From: Bemisia tabaci
Taxonomy: Eukaryota > Arthropoda > Insecta > Hemiptera > Aleyrodidae
NCBI RefSeq assembly: GCF_918797505.1
Contig: NC_092795.1
Location: 20,199,131 to 20,263,130, forward strand
DNA length: 64,000 nt
Direction of reading: 5' to 3'
Shown here: positions 57,734 to 64,000 of the stretch, piece by piece
Numbering within the stretch: position 1 is the stretch's first letter
How the letters are laid out: every line of letters begins with the position of its first letter
Made by a program: the position numbers and the translations under genes
The notes under the pieces: generated by a model
Databases searched by the model: none
What the model was told of the DNA's origin: nothing
Seen by the model: the letters and a program-made list of their open reading frames with translations, nothing else

Positions 57734-57984
57734 ATGAGGGGCCTGGAGGACGAGGCGCATAAGTACAGATTTTAAAAAATTGAGATATTAATGATTTCAA
57801 GTTAAGCTTAGTCTTAATGCATATTCTGTGAAAAATTCGCTCCCTTTCCCACTTTTCAGCATCAAAAATTCGTTTGGAACTTTTTTTCTGCCATAAGGAG
57901 CCATGTAATTTGAAACTTAAAACACGTATTTCTCGAAGTGGCAAAAACTGCTGCTTTATGCGCCTCGTCCTCCAAGCTCCTCAT
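57734..57984. mobile_element. TIR MITE (ATGAGGGGCCTGGAGGAC)
   Basis: ATGAGGGGCCTGGAGGACGA and TCGTCCTCCAAGCTCCTCAT with GGCGCATAA inside each end. Interior TTTTTTTCTGCCATAAGGAG matches the 3056 copy in reverse. Confidence 0.65.
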
Positions 57985-58247
57985 ATTACGTTTATTTTTC
58001 CGCGTTGCTCACTTCAGCGAGAAAAAAGTTCCATAATATACACGGAAGTGCTCCATATGAATCAAACTATTTAGTTTTGTCAAAATAAAATTTCGATTTT
58101 CAAATCGTAAGTTAGATTGAATAGATAGAATATTTCGATTGAACTGAACTGTAATGAGAGGATCGGTCGTTGGTACAAAAATGAACAAAACCAATTACAT
58201 TAAAAATACTTTTTCCAGAAATCCGAAAATCCAATTTTCGACACCCA

Positions 58248-58500
58248 TACTGCCGCGCTGAGAAAAACGCAGTATTAGCATTTGAGAGTTGCCAAATTTC
58301 CTCTGATTAATTATTTATTTTTTTGGAGAGCTGTGAATATTTTCTCTTGAAATTGTTGGATAATTTCAATCTAATTACGAAAAAGATTAGTTGACAAATT
58401 GAACGGAAAATATTCACGAGTCTTCCTGGAAATTTTTATTGAATCAAAGGCACTCTGGCAACTGACGAGGGTTCATACGGCGTTTTCCTTAGCATACAAG
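58248..58500. mobile_element. mariner-like TIR element near the 3' end of the secreted-protein gene
   Basis: Left TIR ATACTGCCGCGCTGAGAAAA, right TIR GGTTCATACGGCGTTTTCC and TTAGCATAC. It lies about 155 bases beyond the gene's stop codon and runs into a perfect palindrome. Confidence 0.65.
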
Positions 58501-58524
58501 GACTGTCCTTGTATGCTAAGGAAA
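58484..58524. repeat. 41-bp perfect palindrome at a TIR end
   Basis: TTTCCTTAGCATACAAGGAC, one T, then the exact complement. Weaker pairing extends about eight bases on each side. It duplicates, inverted, the end of the mariner-like element, downstream of the secreted-protein gene. Confidence 0.8.
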
Positions 58525-58612
58525 CGCTGTTCTTGAAAGACATTATGTTAAAAACAACGAATACAAAATATTGACAGAATAAATTAGTATATTTACAAAT
58601 ATATATTATCGA

Positions 58613-58618
58613 TTTAAT
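58613..58618 (-). terminator. candidate poly(A) signal (ATTAAA)
   Basis: ATTAAA on the minus strand, 36 bases past the TAG of the secreted-protein gene and within an AT-rich 3' region. The canonical AATAAA on this strand is only found further on, near 58315, inside a transposon copy. Confidence 0.35.
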
Positions 58619-58653
58619 ATAAATTAATTTTCAACTATATTTACAAGTTTGTA

Positions 58654-61272
58654 CTATTCTCCAGCTTCAGTCTGATTAATGGGCTTGATGTCCGCAGTGT
58701 CGTGGCCTTTGAGGAGCTCAGCCACCTCCTCAGACTTATCTTTCTCCTGGAGTTCCTGCTCGAAGGACTCAGACAGCGGTATGAGCTTGAGGTAAGTGAG
58801 ATGGGGCCACGTCTCGCCCTTGTGTAACTCCTTCAGGTCGATCTTTCCTACCCGCTCGTTCTCTGGAGTGTCCCGCTTCGTGCAATTGAACGTCGTCACG
58901 TGCACCTCCACCTCCAGTGTCTCCTCCTTATCGTCTTTGTGTTCCTTGCTCCTGGTCTCCGGCAGAAATATGACGTTCCCATCCTTCTCGATCTTCTGCG
59001 CCTTCAGGATCTTCGTCTTCGTCACCTGGTTGAACTCCGGGAACAACTCCACCCCGATCACAGGGCCCTCCGCTGAACTTGGCTCTTTTTTCTTCTCGTG
59101 TTCCTTGTGTTTCTCGTGTTCCTTGTGCGTCTCGTGTTCCTTATGCTTCTCGTGTTCTTTGTGCTTCTCATGTTCCTTTTGCTTCTCGTCTTGGAAAATT
59201 TCCGATGTAAAACTTTTGATTTCAGGCACGAGAATTTCCGGAGGTACGACGACCTCCGGGGAAATTTTCATTTCTCTGTTGATGATGTTGTCGCAGTTGC
59301 TGAGAACTTGTTCGAACCCTTTTGATGGTTGGGGTATACTATTAAAAGAGAGTATCTTGGTCTCCTGGAATTGTTCGAATCCTTTTGGTGGTTGCGGTAT
59401 ACTATTAAAGGAGTGAGTCTTCGTCTCCAGGTTTTGTTGGAACCCTTTTGGTGGTTGCGGTATACTCTTAAAAGAGAGAGTATTGGTCTCCTGGAGAGGG
59501 TAGTTGAAGTGGTTCTGATTGGCGGGAACGCACGCTCCAGGGGGATAAGTTCGGGCTTCTAGGGGGATGAAAAAGTTGTTCAGACCGGCTAAGTCATTGG
59601 CACTGATCCTGGTTGGTAGCTGACCCCATCCGTTGGACAACGGTTTCGCGTCGATTTCATTTCCGACTGGGTGTGATACCACGGATGATGGTTGCCATGT
59701 CTGAATAGGTAGCGGCTCTCTACAGATTCGAGATGATGGTTGCCACGTCTGAATAGATAGCGGCTTTACAGATTCAGATGATGGTTGCCACGTCTGAAAG
59801 GATAGCGGTTTTACAGCATCAGATGACGGAGGCGAAAAACTGCTTGTTGAAATGGCGTTCTGAGATTGGAGAGTGGGAATCTTGGATAGACCCTGCACCT
59901 TCAGAATGTCCTCTGTCCACTTCTTTTTCTTCAACTCCTCGAAAAACTCGTCGTCACTCACCCAGTCCTCACACAACTCCGAGTATATCTCCGTGATGTT
60001 ATGTACCTCTGGACAGAATGGGATGAACTGACTGGAGCGCTGGAGTTTAAGCGTAGGGTCCTCGTGAGGGTCAGTACCTTCCAACCTCATAATTGACGAG
60101 CAAAAGGTCTGCCTGTCTAACGGGAAAGGCTGACTTTTCATCCCGATACCTCGTGGAGTGAACGCTCGCTCCACGCTATCTACAGTGTCGTAACTCGGTA
60201 TACTTTTCTCTTGAGAGTTCAGTAGGTTTCGGAAAGCGGTCCCTGAATTTTGCACATTTTCAAGAGGCATCTGAGAAGGTAATGTTTGAAAGTTTGAGGA
60301 ATTTTGACGGAAATGTACCTCTGAATTTCGTGTATCGACCGAACTTTTTAGCTGGGGATTCATTTCTGAGGGATTGATAACGTAGTGTTCAAATGCTGGC
60401 ATAACATCGCGGCTATTCGATGCCCGCAGCTCCAAGTTTTGATCGTGATTCTCAGGAGATTGCGGTCTTAGACCCTTTGCTTCCAATGATATCTCAACGG
60501 GATTTGTATGTTGAGGTTGAGACCACAAATCATCGATTTTCTCTGCGAAGATCCTTGTGGGTGAGGTCCCTGTATTAAGGGTCATTTCAGGGCTTTGATA
60601 AGTCTGCTTTGGAAGCGCAGTTTTAAGGCCGAAGTCTGAGCTCTCCACATTCGTTGAGAGTGACGGGTTGAACTCCGTGGGAATTACCTTGCCTTCAGTT
60701 TTCTTGTCCGAATACTGTTCGAGGAAATAGTTCCTGACGGTGGTCCTCTCGGAATCGGCCTTTGGAGTCGCTTCCCATCTTCGGTAGAAATTTGTCAAAG
60801 GCTCTCCAACGGTTGGAATTTCGTTGGCCTCAAGACTTGAGCTTTTCAACCGTTGAGCTTTCCCGTCTTCTGAATCAGAACCCTGCGAGATTTTCAAAGG
60901 AAGATCGTATTTCATAGGCCCATTTTTGGTTTCACGCGTATTTTTTGAGAATTCTTGACTCTCTTGATCAGCGAGCTCGTTCAGTTTGAGCCTTTGACTT
61001 CTGATTGGCAGCGACAACTTACTAGTTTTGGGAGTCCTTGTTTTTCTGCGAGCTGATTTTTCAAGCCGTAGCCGTGAAATCGGTTTTTCTCGAGAAAGGT
61101 CAGCTAAGAGGGCCGGAAATCGATGAGCATTTGAAGATTCGGAGAATGACATTTGGTCAGATTCTGTGCTCAGGGAATTTTCTGAGCTTTTTGAGGATTG
61201 CCAGGAACCTACTTCGTTACTGAGTTTACTCGGATTGACCCATTGTTTTGGAATAGGAGAGTCTGATATTGA
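58654..61272 (-). CDS. terminal exon of secreted, repeat-containing protein of unknown function
   Basis: This exon encodes 872 residues after a good acceptor (T-rich tract then CAG, AG at 61273-61274) and ends at TAG 58654-58656. With the signal exon the protein is about 895 residues. It is rich in Ser, Glu, Lys and Gln. In spliced numbering it has a basic stretch near 85-115, about three copies of a PLS-x-QTWQPSS repeat at 511-553, three ~20-residue IPQPPKGF repeats at 617-680, and a charged run of KEHEKH units at 720-752. A less repetitive, possibly folded C-terminus follows (VELFPEF, NVIFLPETR, EVEVHVTTFNCTK). There are seven cysteines outside the leader and several N-x-S/T sites, compatible with a secreted glycoprotein. 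I do not recognise the family. A matrix, cuticle, silk-like or salivary protein are all possible. Confidence 0.8.
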   Translation of the reverse strand, partial: SISDSPIPKQWVNPSKLSNEVGSWQSSKSSENSLSTESDQMSFSESSNAHRFPALLADLSREKPISRLRLEKSARRKTRTPKTSKLSLPIRSQRLKLNELADQESQEFSKNTRETKNGPMKYDLPLKISQGSDSEDGKAQRLKSSSLEANEIPTVGEPLTNFYRRWEATPKADSERTTVRNYFLEQYSDKKTEGKVIPTEFNPSLSTNVESSDFGLKTALPKQTYQSPEMTLNTGTSPTRIFAEKIDDLWSQPQHTNPVEISLEAKGLRPQSPENHDQNLELRASNSRDVMPAFEHYVINPSEMNPQLKSSVDTRNSEVHFRQNSSNFQTLPSQMPLENVQNSGTAFRNLLNSQEKSIPSYDTVDSVERAFTPRGIGMKSQPFPLDRQTFCSSIMRLEGTDPHEDPTLKLQRSSQFIPFCPEVHNITEIYSELCEDWVSDDEFFEELKKKKWTEDILKVQGLSKIPTLQSQNAISTSSFSPPSSDAVKPLSFQTWQPSSESVKPLSIQTWQPSSRICREPLPIQTWQPSSVVSHPVGNEIDAKPLSNGWGQLPTRISANDLAGLNNFFIPLEARTYPPGACVPANQNHFNYPLQETNTLSFKSIPQPPKGFQQNLETKTHSFNSIPQPPKGFEQFQETKILSFNSIPQPSKGFEQVLSNCDNIINREMKISPEVVVPPEILVPEIKSFTSEIFQDEKQKEHEKHKEHEKHKEHETHKEHEKHKEHEKKKEPSSAEGPVIGVELFPEFNQVTKTKILKAQKIEKDGNVIFLPETRSKEHKDDKEETLEVEVHVTTFNCTKRDTPENERVGKIDLKELHKGETWPHLTYLKLIPLSESFEQELQEKDKSEEVAELLKGHDTADIKPINQTEAGE

Positions 61273-62284
61273 CTGAAAAATAAAAATTAAAATAGCGTTA
61301 AATATTTTATCATCCGTAAGAAAGACAATCCATATCAAAAATTATGTAATGAACATCGATCGTAAGATCAAACGATTTTTCGCCGTGCGAAGAGAAAATT
61401 ATGGTTCTCCTGTCCAGATATTGCTAGTTTTTTCCAATTAATTAATATAAAAAAGGCAACTTTCACACATATTCAACTTTTTCAGAGTGAAATCTGCAGA
61501 GTATGAGGTGTTCATAAAGCTGGAAAAAATAAAGAATGCACATTCTCAGAATTTCTTTTTTAAAGGGTGTTCTGTCTAAAAAAATACTCTGAGCAAAAAC
61601 TCTGGTGGTTGAATACTCTCTGGTGTTCAAAATCTGGAGCAGGTTCCGCGGTTCAAGCTGAGCACGACTGTTTTGTATCTCTATTGGTGTTTCAACCTCC
61701 ATTAAAATGTAACATAAAACATTTTAGGGTAAAAATACTCATGGGAATTTGAGAACTCTTCAAAGGCCCCTTCATAGAACCTGAAACCTCATGAGGTAAA
61801 ATAATCTCCCGGAGACCCGTCCCGACTTAATTTTTTATTCAATTTACCAGGGGCCTACGTAGGCGTAAAAATATACGAACACCCTAGGAATGTACCTTTT
61901 TCAGGAGGTCCGTGGCTTTTTTAAAAATTATAAATATCCCCAAAAATATGTAAAAGAAAACATGTATCTCACACAATCGTTCAAATTTAGTCTAAAAATA
62001 AGTGCCAGATAAACAATCGTGTTTCTTCACGCATTGACTCCAGTATTTTTCACAAAAATCGAGTACTGATTGTGAGTAAAAATAGTTTTGTAGTATCTTT
62101 CTTTGATATTGAATTAAACATCACGCAACTCTGCCGTTAAAGTTCGAAATCAGGATTAGCCTACATATTCAAAATCATTTACTTTAAAGCGCTGTATTAC
62201 CTATATTGAGTAATGAATTTACTCTTCAAAAAAATAAAATATAAAAGACGTTTTGAAAAACCAAAATTCGTTGCCTGGCTGACA

Positions 62285-62365
62285 AAAGGGCGTAACTGCA
62301 CATTGACATGAGCCCAGAAAAGCATTTAATTGTATGGACGACAGGGTTCATTGTGGTTATAGGAC
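62285..62365 (-). repeat. covarying hairpin family copy in intron
   Basis: GGGCGTAACTGCACATTGAC with ATGAGCCC, then the loop in reverse orientation (complement GTCCATACAATTAAATGC), then GGGTTCATTGTGG. The core matches 29466 in reverse. Confidence 0.5.
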
Positions 62366-62964
62366 ATTTCGTCAACATTTTTTGTCCGCGCGCCTATTTT
62401 TCCAGTAATTTACGTCCACGCGTTTTTTCGGCACGGGGGTTTTGGTCTACGTGCCAGCTGAGACCCAAAGTTAATTGGCCCACCATGTAAATACAAACGA
62501 CAATTGCTCACGACGTTTTTGGATGAAAGTGTAAAATGTCTTGGAAGAATGAGGGTTTGCTTGTTTTCTTCTGTTTTGTCTGTTTGGTCCAACGGAGAAT
62601 AATATATAGTTGACAGTTTTGGTAAAAATGGGGGAGCGTCAATTCCATTAGACAAAATTCACTAAAACTCTCTACACCTCTTTGGTGTAACAGGACTTAA
62701 GTATCTGTCAAGATTCTCCCACCTTGTTATACCTGAACCAGATAAACCTCTATATTTGCCTCAGCTGAAGGCTCTTAGATTTTTCCAGTGTGCGATAAGT
62801 ATCTTGATTTATTTTGCAAGGAAAGATCTGTACTTTTAAAGGGTGCCTGTAATTCTTAATACGTTCAATTTCGTATAATACTGTGCAACACCTCTGTTGT
62901 GAAATAGTTGCTTCAGGCGCCGCCGCACGGCGGCGGGCGGGCGGCCGCAGCGCAAATCGCGCAT

Positions 62965-63040
62965 TGGCGCCTACAAACCTAAGTGGATACCTCAAGCATT
63001 GTGCGATGCGTGAAGTATCCACTTAGGTTTGAAGGCGCCA
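62965..63040. repeat. 76-base hairpin related to the GCGTGAAGTAT family
   Basis: TGGCGCCTACAAACCTAAGT pairs with the complementary right arm ending AAGGCGCCA. The loop region GTGCGATGCGTGAAGTAT aligns with the GCGCAATGCGTGAAGTAT core of the tandem units. It lies in the intron of the secreted-protein gene. Confidence 0.6.
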
Positions 63041-63812
63041 GTGAGCCTCTCGCGTTGGCGGCACGCCGCTCCGCTCTGTTAAGCTTTAATAGGTATTTAC
63101 ACTCGCATAGTCAGCGTTTTTGAACTCATGATTTTGAATGTTTGCACACTCTGCATTTATTATTCTCATTTAAATTGATGGGGAAAAAATATGTATCAAT
63201 TTATCAAAGGAGAATAATAATATAATGTGTGCTTTTTAAAAATCGTTGATACAATGTCCTGAAACCTTCATTGCAGAGTGTAGTTGAGCCCTTATTCCGG
63301 AGGGGGACGAACTAAGATAAAGGTTTCTCTAGCTACATCATCGCAGCAGATTTTTTACTGCAGAGCAAAATACGAAAAATATAGGAAAACATCCACACAC
63401 AAAGCAATTTTTTATTAGTTTTGGTTCATATGAAGGTCTCTAAAGAGAATTCTAGAGGACTTATGAAGGCAACACGGTCAAAACCTAAAAAAAAAATCTT
63501 GAAAAGTCAAGGGTATCGTGGCTGTTTTTGTTATAAGTTTATTTTCAGTTCAAAAATAACGTAGCCTGCGTCAAGATGAAGTCATGATCATAATTTATAA
63601 AAAAATATAATTAAAATTTATAGGAATTATCTTGAAAATTTGATTATATTAAAGAAACGCGAGGAAAATCACTCTTGCGACGAGACTGCGTCACAGTGAT
63701 TAAATGATGTAACACAGAATGACGATTTAATTATTTTTATAGTGTTAAGAACAAATTATAGTTTTGTTTTTTTATTGAAAACTGATCAAACATGTATAAT
63801 ATTGATTCTTAC

Positions 63813-63881
63813 CTGACTCTGGGTTATCACAGCCATTACCATGCACAGCAGGCATGTATTCTTCAATTTGAGGGAGATCAT
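63813..63881 (-). CDS. first coding exon (signal peptide) of a secreted ~895-residue protein
   Basis: Read on the minus strand this exon starts at an ATG (63881-63879) and encodes 23 residues, MISLKLKNTCLLCMVMAVIT followed by QSQ: a short basic n-region, a hydrophobic core and a polar end, as in a signal peptide. It stops at a strong donor (CAG then GTAAGA, donor bases 63811-63812). The next strong in-frame acceptor is at 61273 and both sites are phase 0, so the two exons join without a frame change. A TATAAAA box sits about 45 bases upstream of the ATG. The start is chosen because the alternative in-frame ATG of the large exon, at 61338, lies upstream of its acceptor and gives no better leader. 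The splice was not tested; other small exons could lie in the intron. Confidence 0.72.
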
Positions 63882-63926
63882 CTTTGGTGGAATCGTATTT
63901 CTTAATCCTCGAGTCGGACACTTAGT

Positions 63927-63933
63927 TTTATAA
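63927..63933 (-). promoter_or_regulatory. TATA box of the secreted-protein gene
   Basis: The minus strand reads TATAAAA here, about 46-52 bases upstream of the ATG of the signal-peptide exon. That spacing predicts a start site near 63900 and a very short 5' UTR. No clear TCAGT initiator is visible, so the site rests on the motif and its position. Confidence 0.45.
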
Positions 63934-64000
63934 ATATTAAGTTGATAGGAAAGCTCCGCACAGAATCATAATAGGAAGAATGGGTTGAATCCCGTTTTAG

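Larger units (their letters stand above)
61273..63812 (-). other. intron of the secreted-protein gene
   Basis: A phase-0 intron of about 2.54 kb lies between the signal exon and the large exon. It is AT-rich and shows no other exon I can support. It carries one member of the small covarying hairpin family (about 62285-62365) and a 76-base hairpin related to the GCGTGAAGTAT repeat (62965-63040), next to a short GC-rich patch around 62915-62960. Confidence 0.6.

Noticed and set aside
58796..59416. 206-codon plus-strand ORF with CSLCFSCS repeats
   Set aside because: It is antisense to the KEHEKH and IPQPPKGF repeats of the secreted-protein exon, which has the better gene structure.

Overview
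This window reads as nuclear DNA of an insect. It is AT-rich, has no bacterial gene density, uses GT-AG splice signals, and is packed with short inverted-repeat transposons, foldback elements and one non-LTR retrotransposon. Several repeat families, above all the one with TGCCGTGCTAAGG ends, resemble sequence I associate with whitefly (Bemisia) genomes. That is a memory-based inference and was not checked.

Host genes are sparse. The clearest lies at the right edge on the minus strand. It has a TATA box (63927-63933), a 23-residue signal-peptide exon (63813-63881) with a clean GT donor, a phase-0 intron of about 2.5 kb, and one large terminal exon (58654-61272). Together they encode a secreted protein of about 895 residues with three internal repeat blocks. 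A second signal-peptide first exon with an upstream TATAAATAG box lies at 34753-34813 (minus); its later exons were not found. A GC-rich ORF at 12402-12788 (plus) would encode a 128-residue protein with an acidic body and a C-terminal membrane anchor. Weaker gene traces are a two-exon candidate (35650-35980), a 30-nt microexon (46684-46713) and a possible first exon (15140-15197), all on the plus strand.

Most of the rest is mobile DNA. A 4.4-kb Transib-type element (18039-22420; CACTATGG termini, 5-bp CGCCG duplication) is a giant foldback. It carries a nested 2254-bp element (18734-20987; 4-bp GTGC duplication) whose empty site survives in the opposite arm. Two hAT-type elements (26805-27715, 42746-43509) have perfect 8-bp duplications and carry ~85-bp tandem units. 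A 165-bp hAT MITE family recurs at least nine times, once inside itself. A mariner-like TIR family recurs nine times and hosts other insertions. An RTE-like LINE lies at 29513-31790 with an intact reverse-transcriptase ORF but a broken endonuclease. A ~2-kb element is present as two inverted copies (38407-40384 and 52664-54663). A ~1.05-kb near-perfect palindrome (51353-52408) carries opposed tRNA-like promoters. An 81-bp minisatellite lies at 11736-12260.

The feature most likely to be undescribed is a dispersed family of small hairpins (7682, 13428, 29466, 47405, 48219, 62285) in which the two arms of each copy change together between copies. The long gaps between elements showed no convincing genes, RNA genes or CRISPR arrays.
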